A DNA stretch of 64,000 bases from Plenodomus lindquistii (lineage: Eukaryota; Ascomycota; Dothideomycetes; Pleosporales; Leptosphaeriaceae): positions 682,001 through 746,000 of the forward strand of contig JANUWI010000018.1 of the NCBI GenBank assembly GCA_025504975.1. The letters run 5' to 3'. This document shows positions 20,562-31,603 of this stretch, piece by piece. Position numbers and translations under genes: made by a program. Below the pieces are notes generated by a model that made no database searches, was not told where the DNA came from, and saw only the letters and a list, made by a program, of their open reading frames with translations. The stretch's first letter is position 1. Every line of letters starts with the position of its first letter.

Positions 20562-23129
20562 ATGGCGACCGACTCGCAGGACTACCAGGCCTACGTCGAG
20601 GAATACAACTCGGACCAGAGCGACGCCGTCAACTTCAAGGGCCGCAAGTCGCCCTCGTCGCCCGCCGTCGCCAATGTCTCGACCAAGCGCTCGCACCCCT
20701 CGGACCTAGACAAGGAAAAGCCGCCTGCACAGGAGAACGTCGACCAGCGCTCCGACTCTGGGTATTCAAGCACCACACACGCGACCGTAGCCTCCGCTGA
20801 TTCGGCTCCAAGCACCCTCTCCTACTCCCACCCACCCAGACCCCCCAGCCCACCCAGCCCGCCCGTCGCCCCTGCCACCACTGCGCCCGCCTTCTCCCAA
20901 CCCGCACCCCCCGCCGCCCCCAAGCCGCGGCGGCCCACCGTCTCGCAGCGCGTCGACAGCAGCCGTCCAGAGACGCTGTCACGCAGAGACTCGCACTCGT
21001 CGCGGCCCTCGTCGCAGCGCCGGCCCACCATCACGGCGCAGGAGAAGAGGGACCGCAGGAACAGCAGGGTCGTCGTGGACCCGCCGTGCACCGATCCCAA
21101 CTGCACTGGCTGCGGCCCGACTCCCCCGCCGCCCTCGCAGCCGCAGCGTCGCCGCCCAGACCTGCAGCAGCCCTCGCATTCTGCCCGCGACGTGTCCAGG
21201 CTCGCTTCCTCGACGTCGGACCAGCGCTCCATGCGCTCAGACCCGTCCACGTACTACTCGTCACCGCCCTCGCCCACCTTTACTCGCCAGCAGGCCCAGT
21301 ACACCCAAGGCGCTGCAGTCATCCAACCCGCCATGACCCGTCCTCGCGCCGGCTCCCGTGCTGCCCGGCACATGAGCTACACTGGAGAACCTGGCCTTCC
21401 CTACCACGCCCCGCCTATGCCCGCCGGCTACCCCAGCCCTCCTCAAGACCGTGAGCGTGAGCGTGGCCCTCCTCTTTCCAACTCTGCCTACCAGCGCGGC
21501 GTCCCCCAGTACCACAACATGCCGCCCCCCATGGCTCCCTACATGCCCAGGCCTGTTCAGGCTCCAGGCTACTATCCACCTCAGTACAACCACAACCAGA
21601 CGTCGCCTCCATACGAGCCTCCACAGAGGCCTGGCTTGCCACAGCGTAGATCTTCAGTCTATGGCCCACGTGGCACTCGCAACGGCGCACCACCACCCCT
21701 GGTCATGCAGGCACCGCGTGAGCCGGGTAGGCCTTCGGCGAGGTACGGTGGCCAGCCACAGAGTGCAACTCAACCAACTTTCCCTGCACCGCTGCAAATT
21801 GAAGCCGAGCCTTATGAGTCGTACAGCGAATCCGACGACGAGTATTCGTCCGATGAGGAACAGTACCAAGCTCCAGGCCGCGCACCACGCCCTCCTCGTG
21901 CACCTCAACCTCCGCCAGCAGCTCCAGCTCCGCCTGCCCTCATGGCTGCACCTAAGATCAAGCGCTCCAAGAGTAAAGCACAACGTCCTGCTATGATCCA
22001 TGCCCACACCACCCAGGGCCCCGACGTTGATCGCAAAAGTCGCCGCCAGTCGATGATCCAGGACCACCAATCTGGTGAGGGTCTTCCAGTCAGGACTCGC
22101 AGCCGGCCTGCACCTGCACACGCGCAGTCAGACTACGTTACGTCCCGGGGACAGGTCACTGTCAACAAGGCTGATCGTCGCCGATCAGGACAAGTGTACA
22201 ACGAATCAGACTATGAAGAGTACAAACGTGCCAGGGCTCGTGAGGATGCTCAGAAGGCCCTCGACGCCAAGGAGGCCAAGCGTGCGGCTGAAGCCAAAGC
22301 CATCGAAGAAGCCAAGGCTCGTCATCTTGCACAGGCCCAGGCCAGGGCTGCCCACGAAGAGCGATACCAGGCCGAAAGACTAGCTGCTGAACGCAAACAG
22401 CAGAACCGTAAGTCTCACAATTATCATCCGCCTGGTGCGTTCGACAGTGAGAGTGAAGAGGACGAGGAAGACGAAGATGAGTCTGATGACGATCAACCAC
22501 CAGCACCAGTTGCACTCCGCCGATCCCGCCGACCCACGGACGCCGAACAGCCTAAAGGCAAACCTGTTGTCATCACAAAGTCGAAGCGCAAGACCGATGC
22601 GGCTGAAGACTACATCAGTGCTCAGCGTGGTAGCCGCGATTCGTACGCCGACCAAACATACCAGGTGGCAAGACGCAAGTCACGTGGAGGCCTATACTCT
22701 GAAGATTCTGGCTCCTCTCACAGCAAGGGAAGCGACAAGCAGAGCCAGTCCAACCGTACTGCCGTTACCAGCAATGGTTCCAACGAGATTAGACTCCGAG
22801 TAGATGCTTCGGCTCCGCTTAGTCTGGCCTTTAACGGCGATATGCAAGGTCGCAACCTGCAAATCGTCCCTACTGGAGATGGCATGGCTGATATCATCAT
22901 TGGCGGTCGCCACGGCGAAAGCACCTACCACGCCAGTGAACGAGGCAGCATCATGGGCAGCACACCCAAGGCCATCATGGCCGCCAACCAAGCGCGAAGG
23001 GATGCGGAGGAAATTATGACAGAACGAAGCGGACGCAGTGGACACACCAAGCGAGAGAGCCGAGTTGTACGAGACCCCCGTGATGACCGCGACGCGGAAC
23101 ACCACCCGTTGCGTCGTTATCGCAATTAG
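20562..23129 (+). CDS. Large proline-rich, coiled-coil hypothetical protein
   Basis: A single-exon gene of 855 residues. The ATG at 20562 (GCCGCCGCC ATG GCG) is preferred over one 66 nt upstream because MATDSQDYQAYVEEYNSDQSD reads as a natural start. Residues ~60-460 are Pro/Ser/Arg-rich and probably disordered, with one Cys cluster (CTDPNCTGCG near residue 180). Residues ~545-640 are a strong Ala/Glu/Lys/Arg coiled coil (AKRAAEAKAIEEAKARHLAQ). An acidic run follows (SESEEDEEDEDESDDD). The ~110 C-terminal residues contain a more ordered patch (IRLRVDASAPLSLAFNGDM and LQIVPTGDGMADIIIGG) that looks like the most conserved part, then RRYRN. I cannot name a function; scaffold or stress-granule-like roles would be guesses. 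Confidence 0.8.
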   Translation: MATDSQDYQAYVEEYNSDQSDAVNFKGRKSPSSPAVANVSTKRSHPSDLDKEKPPAQENVDQRSDSGYSSTTHATVASADSAPSTLSYSHPPRPPSPPSPPVAPATTAPAFSQPAPPAAPKPRRPTVSQRVDSSRPETLSRRDSHSSRPSSQRRPTITAQEKRDRRNSRVVVDPPCTDPNCTGCGPTPPPPSQPQRRRPDLQQPSHSARDVSRLASSTSDQRSMRSDPSTYYSSPPSPTFTRQQAQYTQGAAVIQPAMTRPRAGSRAARHMSYTGEPGLPYHAPPMPAGYPSPPQDRERERGPPLSNSAYQRGVPQYHNMPPPMAPYMPRPVQAPGYYPPQYNHNQTSPPYEPPQRPGLPQRRSSVYGPRGTRNGAPPPLVMQAPREPGRPSARYGGQPQSATQPTFPAPLQIEAEPYESYSESDDEYSSDEEQYQAPGRAPRPPRAPQPPPAAPAPPALMAAPKIKRSKSKAQRPAMIHAHTTQGPDVDRKSRRQSMIQDHQSGEGLPVRTRSRPAPAHAQSDYVTSRGQVTVNKADRRRSGQVYNESDYEEYKRARAREDAQKALDAKEAKRAAEAKAIEEAKARHLAQAQARAAHEERYQAERLAAERKQQNRKSHNYHPPGAFDSESEEDEEDEDESDDDQPPAPVALRRSRRPTDAEQPKGKPVVITKSKRKTDAAEDYISAQRGSRDSYADQTYQVARRKSRGGLYSEDSGSSHSKGSDKQSQSNRTAVTSNGSNEIRLRVDASAPLSLAFNGDMQGRNLQIVPTGDGMADIIIGGRHGESTYHASERGSIMGSTPKAIMAANQARRDAEEIMTERSGRSGHTKRESRVVRDPRDDRDAEHHPLRRYRN

Positions 23130-24777
23130 GCGTGGCCGAAAGCCGGAAATACCAATCCATGAGCCACGAAGCCAATGCTTTCAGTTCGACTCAATTTCGA
23201 CTTTTCAGATACGAGACCGAGCCCTTCTCACATGATCAGGTATTACGACCTCATCGCAAACATCATACTTGTTCTACCTCGGCTGAGCGGTGCGTTCGTA
23301 TCCGAAATTCTTACGAGGGAAGTCGGCTTCGGCTGACAGACCCACAGACGGATAGTACGATTCGAGCTCACTTACCAACCGAGAGAGATATCGTCTACAC
23401 GATTGCGATGTTTGTTCATCACAGCACCTTTCTTTCGCAGTTTTGCTCTTATTGGTGCGATCTTTTGAAAAGTACGGGACACGTGATTGTTTACTAGATT
23501 GTGCTGCTCACGCATTCCATTTGCGCATGCGCGGGCCATGGCCTCGTGTTGAAACCAGATTGTATGGATTGTTGGATCTCTCCTCAAGCATTTTGTTTTG
23601 ACATTTCTTCTCATTTTACCAAAACCTTTTTCTTTCCTCTTCTTCATCTTCTCGCACTATACCTGCTCCTCACGGAGGCACTTGGATTTTCGGCCGGTTG
23701 GATGTAATACCCCCCCTTTTTTTCTCACACTATTGATGCTTGCACCATTTGTTGTAGCTAGTTAGTTTCTTTGCTATTTCTCTGCGGGCAAAAGCGAGCG
23801 TATGAGCGTATGATTGTATTGGCAGCAAGGACACGATGAGATGATGGCATGTGGGATAAAAGGTTACGCAGCGTTGGATTTTCCTTGACGATAGCTTAGG
23901 TAGCGTGCGAGCAGAGGTAGATAGTCGTTGATTCTTGATGAGCATGGCAGCTAGACTGCATGTGGAGTCGAGATGAGTCATTGAAAAAAAAAACTTCTCT
24001 CTCTCACAAATCTGGGAAGCTGATGCACTCACTGCGCATGTCCATGTTCATGATCATCAAGACTTTTTTACTTCACCACCCAGAACCATGCCACGTCGAG
24101 TGCCGAAATAATCACATCACCAACACCGTTCATCACAGAAACACAGCCCTGTCCATCTTGGCTCTTATCAATCAAACAAATGCACACCGCATGCGAGATG
24201 GCTCAGCTTGCTTCTCCCTCCCCCCTCCCCCCTCCCACCCCTCCCCGATTAACCAACCATACACCACCAACCTGCATCAGCTACGTATGTAGTCGCAGCA
24301 GTCTAAGCTGCATTCAGACCGGTCGGGCGTGTCCGATAGGTCTCACTTCCATCGCTTAGAGAAGAGTGACGACATGGATGGGTAAGTGGGGGAGGAGTAG
24401 GAGGAGACACACTTGTTGGTGCGTGCTGAGGGGACAGAGGGGTGTGTGGGGTTGTGTGACTGTTGTGGTAGTGGTTAGTTCTTCTAGGGTGTAAGGACGA
24501 GGTAGGAGAGGCGGTTGGTCAGTGTACAAGGGAAGATGGTTGACAGCGGTAGACAAGCCCAAGGCAAGCAGTAGTGCAGAAAACGCATACAAATTACAAT
24601 TACAACAGAGTATCCAAACATGTACCGATATGCTCCAGTTCCTCTCTCTATAAAATCAGAAAACCACACGAGTACAAGTTTGCCTGGCGCCCTGAAGCCT
24701 TATTCTTTTAACTCGCCTTACGCCCTAGTATCCTCGTTCCACTTGCGCTCTATAATCCCAAGTCGCCTTATTCCCCT
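23130..24777. other. Intergenic region between convergent genes
   Basis: 1.6 kb between the 3' ends of the coiled-coil protein gene (+) and IPK1 (-). It has pyrimidine-rich tracts (a C-rich run at about 24214-24248 and T runs near 23600-23730) and no supported gene. Confidence 0.5.
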
Positions 24778-26073
24778 CTAACTCGCCTTCCGCGACAGCC
24801 AGCACCCCAAATCATCCTCAAGGACCTTAGTATACGCACCACTCATCTGCAATTTAAGTTCCTTATCCGCCCAATCCGATGTCTTCTCCGCAGCCTTGAA
24901 GTCCAGATCCCCCAACTTCGATGTAATGCGACTGGGCACGCCCGTACCATAATCATACTCGACTCTTATGAAGAGCGAGCAATCGCGCAACGTCATCGCC
25001 GCACGCAAATTGAAATTCGCCTCGTTGTGTGTGTTGACGCAGTCTTGCCGCAGCACGCCGCGCGGGTCGAGCCGCCGCTGCAGAAACGCGAGATGTTGGA
25101 GGAGAGTGCGGCCGAGGCCACCGGTGAGGTAGGTGAGCAGGTGCTGTGTGATGAGGAACACGTACTGCGGTGTTTTGGGGAAAAGCCTGGTGACGTGGGC
25201 AAGAAGCCAGGGTCGTATGTCTGTCATGCTGCCGTGGAGGAGGCGAAGAGGACATATGTATGTAGCTCGGTCTTTTGGGGAGACGGTTTGCATAGCGCAT
25301 GTTCGGCAGCGTTTTGCGTCAGAGGGTGCGTCAGGGGTTTGCACGAGCCATTTTGGCTTGAATTCGAGGGTTGTGGAGCAGCCGGAGACGGGGGACATGT
25401 CTTCGAGGAGGATGGCCCAGGTGGACTGTTGGGGATCTGGGGTGGGGGGTCCCACGAATACACCTGGTTCGGCGAGAGAGCGGAGCTTGTTCATGACGGT
25501 GGGGAAGAGTAGGACGCCCTCGTGGTCCATGAGGTGGTTGCGGAGGTCGCCCTGAGATGATCGAAGGCTTGCAGGTACAATCTTGCCGTTAGGGTCCATG
25601 GAGAAGCAAGACATCTCCTTACCCCGCTCCGCGGCTGAAAACAGTGGCCTGATATGTTCGTTGAAGCCTGTCAAGATTTGTTCGCCAGCAAGCGTCTTAG
25701 GTACACCCCTAGGAACCCGAAGGACCTTGCCGATTATGAAATCGGGATTGATCAGTTCAGCGATGTATCTCCTTCGGTCGTCGCATATTTCGATTTTGCG
25801 AAGAAGAAGAAACGGCGTTGCTAGGCTTGGGCGCTCGTTCGAGGGACTGTCTTCGAGGGAGATGGTAAAGATGGCATTTGCAGCGCCTTTGTTGAGATAT
25901 TGGAAACAGAATCCCTTGGTAAACGAGGGGGGGTTCGTTGATCGCACACAACATAGCGTCGCATCGTTGGGCACAATGGCTGGAAGCACCTGGTTTTGCG
26001 TATCTAGGTGTACCCTTCCTAGACTCAACGGTTTTCTGGAAACCGTGATTTGTACTTCGGCGGGTTTTGCCAT
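24778..26073 (-). CDS. IPK1: Inositol-pentakisphosphate 2-kinase
   Basis: Phosphorylates InsP5 at position 2 to make phytate (InsP6), which supports nuclear mRNA export and feeds pyrophosphate synthesis. A single exon encodes 431 residues. Family marks are the N-lobe loop YLNKGAANAIF (59-69), the central EFKPKWLVQTP (237-247) followed by the Cys motif CRTCA (256-260), TLRDCSLFIRV in the C-lobe, and DLDFKAAEKTSDW near residue 392, which corresponds to the conserved D-D-K region. Length fits fungal IPK1. It shares a 600 nt divergent promoter with the DUF952 gene. The C terminus overlaps no other gene. Confidence 0.9.
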   Translation of the reverse strand: MAKPAEVQITVSRKPLSLGRVHLDTQNQVLPAIVPNDATLCCVRSTNPPSFTKGFCFQYLNKGAANAIFTISLEDSPSNERPSLATPFLLLRKIEICDDRRRYIAELINPDFIIGKVLRVPRGVPKTLAGEQILTGFNEHIRPLFSAAERGKEMSCFSMDPNGKIVPASLRSSQGDLRNHLMDHEGVLLFPTVMNKLRSLAEPGVFVGPPTPDPQQSTWAILLEDMSPVSGCSTTLEFKPKWLVQTPDAPSDAKRCRTCAMQTVSPKDRATYICPLRLLHGSMTDIRPWLLAHVTRLFPKTPQYVFLITQHLLTYLTGGLGRTLLQHLAFLQRRLDPRGVLRQDCVNTHNEANFNLRAAMTLRDCSLFIRVEYDYGTGVPSRITSKLGDLDFKAAEKTSDWADKELKLQMSGAYTKVLEDDLGCWLSRKAS

Positions 26074-26673
26074 TTTCGCTATAATTCAGAATAACGATGG
26101 ATTGTGCTGGAATTGCGAGGGCTGCTGTTGGGTAGGGATGTTGATGCGCCGAGGACAGGGCATCTCTGCAGTCGTGCCAGGCTTGACCTTCGAAAACGCT
26201 CCTACCGACGTGGGAATGCGTTACGGTGATGGTGTTTGGTTCTTCCCGGAGTCCAGCTGCTGCTGCCTTGCGTTTTCCCTTCTCTTTCTCGAAAGACGGT
26301 GAATGGCTCCTGCCACGATGCAGCCACTTCAGTCAGGCAAAATCCGAAGCCCCGCAATTCGTCTCCTTTTCAAACCACGCCAACGGTTGATGTCGAGGGA
26401 GGTCACTTGATTCATATTGCGTGTTCTTTTGTTGTCATGTGGTGAGGATTGGGCTGCTGGCGCAAGGCTCGTCCCGTCGATGGTCAAGTTTCGCGTGCAT
26501 GACATAATACGTCTCTGGCCAATCACATTGTAGAACGCCCGTCGCGACCCAAACGCGACATCCTACGACAAGATGGGGGGCCGTATCCCCATTATACAAC
26601 CATAAGCCCCACGTTCGAGTTTGCTAGGCGCCCGATCTCTTCTCAAAGTCTGTATACACATCGTCGACCAAAG
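26074..26673. promoter_or_regulatory. Shared divergent promoter region (IPK1 / DUF952 gene)
   Basis: 600 nt separate the start codons of two outward-facing genes, so both promoters must lie here. I see no confident named motif. Short open frames on either strand lack homology. Confidence 0.5.
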
Positions 26674-27072
26674 ATGTCCGCCCCATCGCCCTTGCCAACC
26701 TACCTCTACAAAATCCTTCCCTCAGCCCCTCCATCTCCTCTCCCCGCTCGCCTTCCACTCTCAGACCTCGACCGCAACGACGGCTACATTCACCTCTCGA
26801 CATCGGAACAAGTGCCCGGGACAGCCGACAGGTTCTTTGGCAGCGTATCAGAGCTGTGGCTGCTGAAGATTAGATACGAGGTCTTGGCTGCAGGCACCGA
26901 TGGCGATGGCGCAGTGAAAGCAGGCAATCAGGCAGAGGTCAGATGGGAGGAAGCGGGACATGGTTGCTTTGCGCATCTATATGGCGCTGACTTGGGGAGC
27001 GGTAATGTGGAGAGCGTTGATAGGGTGGAGAAGAGGGGGAGCTGGGCCGAGTCGCTCAGCTTGGAGTGGTAG
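26674..27072 (+). CDS. DUF952 family protein
   Basis: A single-exon gene of 132 residues. The family pattern is clear: YLYKILP at the start, then LDRNDGYIHLSTSEQVPGTADRFF (residues ~32-55), a central strand ELWLLKIRYEVL, then RWEEAGHGCFAHLYGADL near residue 91. DUF952 proteins are small alpha/beta proteins of bacteria, plants and fungi with no settled activity; the conserved His pair suggests a nucleotide-related enzyme fold. Length is typical. Cytosolic, with no signal peptide. Confidence 0.88.
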   Translation: MSAPSPLPTYLYKILPSAPPSPLPARLPLSDLDRNDGYIHLSTSEQVPGTADRFFGSVSELWLLKIRYEVLAAGTDGDGAVKAGNQAEVRWEEAGHGCFAHLYGADLGSGNVESVDRVEKRGSWAESLSLEW

Positions 27073-27136
27073 GCTGTACGCAGGAGCATGGCGTTTGAGC
27101 CTATATACAGTAGCAGGGAGGCTTCCCGTTGTGGCG

Positions 27137-27360
27137 AGATGAAGCATCACCAAAGTCACTTACAACTATTCATCGTAGCTACCATCATACACCAAGGTGC
27201 CACTAAAAGTAATTAGACAATGCGTAGATGCTTCAAAAATAGTAGAGATTATAATGTAATACCTCTAAGTGTTTTTAGTATCTTGTTACTACTGTATAGG
27301 CTTACGCGTTATGCTATTAACGTAGGACAGGGACATGATAGACACGAGCTCCCTTATACT
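27137..27360 (+). repeat. Dispersed decayed repeat, copy A
   Basis: The segment 27241-27350 matches 29093-29200. Both have AGTAGAGATTATA, then CTGTATAGGCTTA-GCGTTAT-CT-TTAA and GGGACATGATA-A-AC at the same spacing. Upstream CACCAAAGTCAC (27148) also matches copies B and C. Many differences are transitions. Limits are approximate. Confidence 0.75.
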
Positions 27361-28270
27361 CTGTAGCTTAGAAATTATTCTGTAAGTTAGTAACACACTT
27401 AAGCTTAGTAATACGTCCGTCGCCTCATCTACATACTGTGTTCTCATTGTGCTTACTGCTTTTGTCTCAGCAATAGTGTAAAGGCTGGTGGTCCTTAATA
27501 TCCTCAATGTTCATGTTACTTGTAGCAGAAACTATGCCTAGTTTATGATTCGCAGTCGACCTTTACATGATTTTAATTGATGTTGAGGGTTTGATATAAA
27601 CACCCCAGTCTAAGTCTGGGTAGTACATGATTTTTGCGGTTTGACTCATTGACATATGGACAAGGAAGTCAACGAAACTCCGCTTCCGCGCGGTTGTAAT
27701 TTTTTCCCAATGAACGAGATTCGAGGAGATACAAACAAAACTGATAAAAGCTGGCGTTTGATCATATCTCAAGCTCCTAGGAAAACATTGGTGAGAGACT
27801 CTAGGTGACCTTCCCTCAAGCAATGTTATACTCAGTTGCAACTCTGTGCAAGCGATACAGGAGCGTGCGAATCAGAAGGTACTGGCTAGCCTATGGGATT
27901 CACAGGTAACCAGGCTATACTCTCAATCTGTAGCTCATTTTTAGCAGCAATTAGCAAGTGCATACCTAGGATTATTGGAGCATCCGATTAGCATCGTTAT
28001 AGCACTCGATTAATGCCCTACACTCTTCCCTTGCATTCTACCGTGGTTTCGTGCAAGCAAAGAGGCTTGTTTTGCTAATGTATGTAGCCATCTCATTCCG
28101 CCAATAAACTTTGTCAATGCCGTGCTCGTGGTTTTGAGTATTGAATGCATCCTTTTCGGAATTTGGCTACAGTCTTGTTCCCTACCCAAAGGGTATGCTC
28201 TACCGTAGAAAGCAGGCTGGGATCCTTGTACGTGGGCATGATCATCTTTACCCAACACCTCGTAAGTGTA

Positions 28271-28400
28271 CAGGAGGTAGTCAGCTCGGTTTACATGCTT
28301 GTCACTCCTTTAACCAATAATGTCTTTTGGTTTTGGCTAGTCTAGCGTGCTGATTGGGTGGCCAAAAAACAGGCATGCAAGCCGAGGTGACTACCTCCTG
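28271..28400. mobile_element. 130 bp MITE-like element with TA target duplication
   Basis: The ends are 32-nt inverted repeats matching at 28 of 32 positions (28271-28302 and 28369-28400), both beginning CAGGAGGTAGTC. The dinucleotide TA flanks each end (28269-28270 and 28401-28402), as for Tc1/mariner-class insertions. Three of the four arm mismatches are C/T-type differences. No coding capacity inside. Confidence 0.75.
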
Positions 28401-28980
28401 TAAGAGACTTGCAATTCCCAGCATTACTGAAAAGCTTACGTGGGTGTGCCTCGCATTGATGGGTCGTCCAGGTCCAGAGGCTTGCAAAGTTTCGCAGCCA
28501 CAACCGCAATTGGAAACGGGGCCAGGGTCAGTACAGGGCTTGCAGTCTGCTTGATAGATCCGAGTTTCGGGCGCGGAGACGCGAATTGTGAGGCTTCGCC
28601 ACTCATCCCAGACAATGAGGTGACGGATTGTCAGAGTAGGGTTGAGGCTGGGGCCGGGACGAGGATGGTGTTCTTTTTTTAGGTGAATATTTGTCAACTA
28701 TGGTCCAGAGATTGATGCTTGTATGAGATCTATGTGTGGGGTGAAACATTGAACAGGGAGCCATCGAATCGATGACAATTCGTCATCCTTCGTCTCTTCG
28801 GTTTGTCTTGCACTCACGTCGGGAAGGAGCTGTCCGGGTACCGCTTGTACTCATGCTTACCTATGGAATTCGGTGGGTCGTGACGCGTTTTATATACGAG
28901 GTGAAGTAAATTTGGCTTACATCCTTGTTTGGGTACGACCACTCAGAATGCCAACTTGATAGAGATTAGAAGCTACGAGA

Positions 28981-29210
28981 GAGCTCGTATTGATTGAGCT
29001 ACCAAAGTCTCAATCACTGTTTGTCATGGCCAACATAACGCACTAATCATAAAGTTTAAAGTTCCTAGATATTACATGTATTCTCTAGAAGTAGTAGAGA
29101 TTATATTTTACTATACTTGCGTGCTTTTATTACCTTTCTGCTGCTGTATAGGCTTAAGCGTTATACTGTTAAAGCAGAATAGGGACATGATAAATACAAG
29201 CTACTTCACA
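28981..29210 (+). repeat. Dispersed decayed repeat, copy B
   Basis: Starts GAGCTCGTATTGATTGAG, matching copy C at 31617. It continues through ACCAAAGTC, TGTATTCTCTA-AAGTA (shared with C) and then the stretch shared with copy A. It lies about 0.8 kb before the oxalate decarboxylase start codon, in the same orientation as copy C on the other side. Confidence 0.78.
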
Positions 29211-30008
29211 CCATTTGTCAGGCTTGAGCAAGCGTGTAACCCCAGACGACTATGTTCTGTACCGGTATGATTTGAACTGGGCGATGCGACCAAGTAGCGA
29301 AACACAACCATGAGGATGACCTCATGAGTACATCCATCCTACATAGCATCAGAAACAACCTCCCGCCCGCACTGCCCCTTCCACACTGCTGCACTCCACG
29401 GCGCTATCCACCAACAATCTTAGTATACACATCAGCTGGACCATGCATCCGCAGATCCAACGTACTACCATGTCCATCTGCTAGTGGCCTACCTACAGGG
29501 TATAGACGCATCAGATTACATGCTGGTTGAGTTTAACGAATTACCTGCTCTATTTTACTGTAATCGAATGCTGTTATTCGTCAAAGTTTAATCAGGGTCT
29601 GATCTGATGTGCCTGTATCCTGTAGATGCACACAGCCTTCGTTCGTTTCAGAGGTATTTGCCGGAGATGCAAGAACACCACTACCCTGGCTATAGCATGT
29701 GCCGCGTACAGAGACGATCCCAATGAGATCCACTGCTGGCTCAAGTTCCTAGGTACCGTGGTACGACCTCATCGACGGGTGGCGGCGGATATCGTGCAAG
29801 AACGCGTACTTCGGCATCTAAAATTAGGAATTCAGGATGTCTGCCGATGACATTTCTCGCTCTCAATCGTCATGGGCGTGGCAGTGCCAGACCTACAGGA
29901 ATGGGAAGCGTGTATAAAAGACCACCCGCAATGGCAAAGATGAATGCCAACCTCCCGTCATCACGAAGTCGCATCTTTTGCCAACAGTTTGTATAGACCG
30001 AAGCCAAC

Positions 30009-31603
30009 ATGCGTTACTCGATTACTGCAACACTCCTCGCCTCGCTGGTCTCAATGTATGCACTACCTGCGCCAGTACCTCAGGCATCTGGGGCCACTTC
30101 GCCGGCTCTTGATACACCTCAAGTGGACGAGCCTCTTCCTCCTGACGCGTCTGGTTCTCTCCGCGGTTCTGAGGAACTACTGGGCTATAGTCCTGGCAAC
30201 CCTATCACCGAAGAAACTACAGTCGTCCCACCGTCAGACTTCGAGGTTGCTCCGGGCCAAGCTGAGGACCCTGACCTCGGACTATATATTGACTTGTCTA
30301 CCGTTAAGAATCCCCAGCCCTTGCAAGGAAGTGAGACTACGCCCACAGACCCTGGACCACGGTAGGTACAATCTATGTTACGTCTTCTAGATTGTGTGCT
30401 GACAATATGAAAGCACTGAAGCATATGACCGATTGAATAGCGATCTATACATTCCTCCGACCACCGATGCTGGAGATGTATCTAACGCGAAATGGCCTTT
30501 CGGACTCAGTCACAACCGTCACGGTCTTGAGGGGTCTGGGTGGGCACGATCTCAGAACACCGATCAACTGCCTGTATCAGTAGCAATGGCTGGTGTGAAT
30601 ATGCGCCTCTCCCCCAACGCATATCGAGAGTTGCACTGGCACAAGCAAGGAGAATGGGCTCTCATGTAAGCCTACCAATGCTTTCCAACGACTGCCATCC
30701 TGACTCATCATCCATGGTAGGCTCAATGGCAGCGTCCGAATCGCTGCCGTCGACGATCTTGGCCGAACCTTCGTTGACGATGTCCAAGAGGGCGACGTCT
30801 GGTTCTTTCCCCCCGGCATCCCGCACTCCATCCAAGCGTTCGACAACGGCTGCGAATTCCTCCTCGTCTTCAACGACGGCACCTTCAGCGAAGACAACAC
30901 CTTCCTCCTCTCCGAGGTCATGGCACGCAACCCCAAAGAAGTCCTCGCCAAAAACTTCCACACTGATGTATCGACATTCGATGATATCTCGAAGGAGCAG
31001 CTGTGGATCTTCCCGGGAAGCGGACCACCATCTGCCGATATTTCTGAGCAAAACGTTACTGGACCGGCGGGCTCGATCCCAAAGGAACTAGCGTATTCAT
31101 TTCACTGGTCGCAGCAAGAGCCCCTCAGGGTACCAGGGGGAAGTATCAAGATTCTCGACCCAGCCACTTTCCCCATCGCAGACACCTTCAGCGCAGCACT
31201 CATCACCATCGAGCCTGGTGCTATGCGCGAGATGCACTGGCACACCACCTCTGACGAATGGACATATTTCCTCGCTGGCAGTGCGCGTCTAACGGTCTAC
31301 GAGGCCCCGTCTGCGTCACGCACCTTTGATTTTACCGCCGGCGACGTCGGATACGTTCCCGTTCCGAACGCACATTACATGGAGAACACGGGCAACGACA
31401 CGCTGATCTTCCTAGAGGTCCTGCAGGCACCTACTTATAGCGATATTAGCGTCAATCAGTGGTTGGGACTTACACCGAGGCAGATTTTGGAAGATCATTT
31501 GAATGTCGGGGACGGGTTCTGGGAGGGGTTGAGCAAGACGGAGAGTTTTGTTGTTGAAGGGAACCCGGATTTGACGACCACGGACTTTTCGAACCAGAAT
31601 TGA
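30009..31603 (+). CDS. Secreted oxalate decarboxylase (bicupin)
   Basis: Converts oxalate to formate and CO2 with Mn; in fungi it is usually exported to limit oxalate and acid. Three exons, 30009-30361, 30414-30665 and 30721-31603 (introns 52 and 55 nt), encode 495 residues. A signal peptide (MRYSITATLLASLVSMYA) is followed by a Pro-rich linker. The first cupin has NAKWPFGLSHNRHG and the metal motif ELHWHKQGEWALM, whose last Met codon is split by intron 2. The second cupin has EMHWHTTSDEWTY. Spacing (HxHx3E, then HxHx4E) matches known oxalate decarboxylases, and GDVGYVPxxxxHYMEN supplies the last ligand His. Length is slightly above the usual ~450 because of the linker. Direct repeat copies B and C flank the gene; copy C begins 14 nt after the stop. 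Confidence 0.92.

Larger units (their letters stand above)
27073..30008. other. Repeat-rich, AT-biased gene-free region
   Basis: 2.9 kb with more A/T than flanking genes, carrying two decayed repeat copies and a MITE (separate entries). A 74-codon frame at 29626-29850 and others under 95 codons have no recognised domain. The last ~100 nt contain TATAAAAG at about 29911, a plausible TATA element for the oxalate decarboxylase gene. Confidence 0.55.

Noticed and set aside
29220..29300. T-arm-like GTTCAAATC on the minus strand suggesting a tRNA
   Set aside because: No matching acceptor, D or anticodon arms could be folded around it.
29626..29850. 74-codon frame faintly like an acetyltransferase fragment
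   Set aside because: Resemblance too weak and short to claim a relic.
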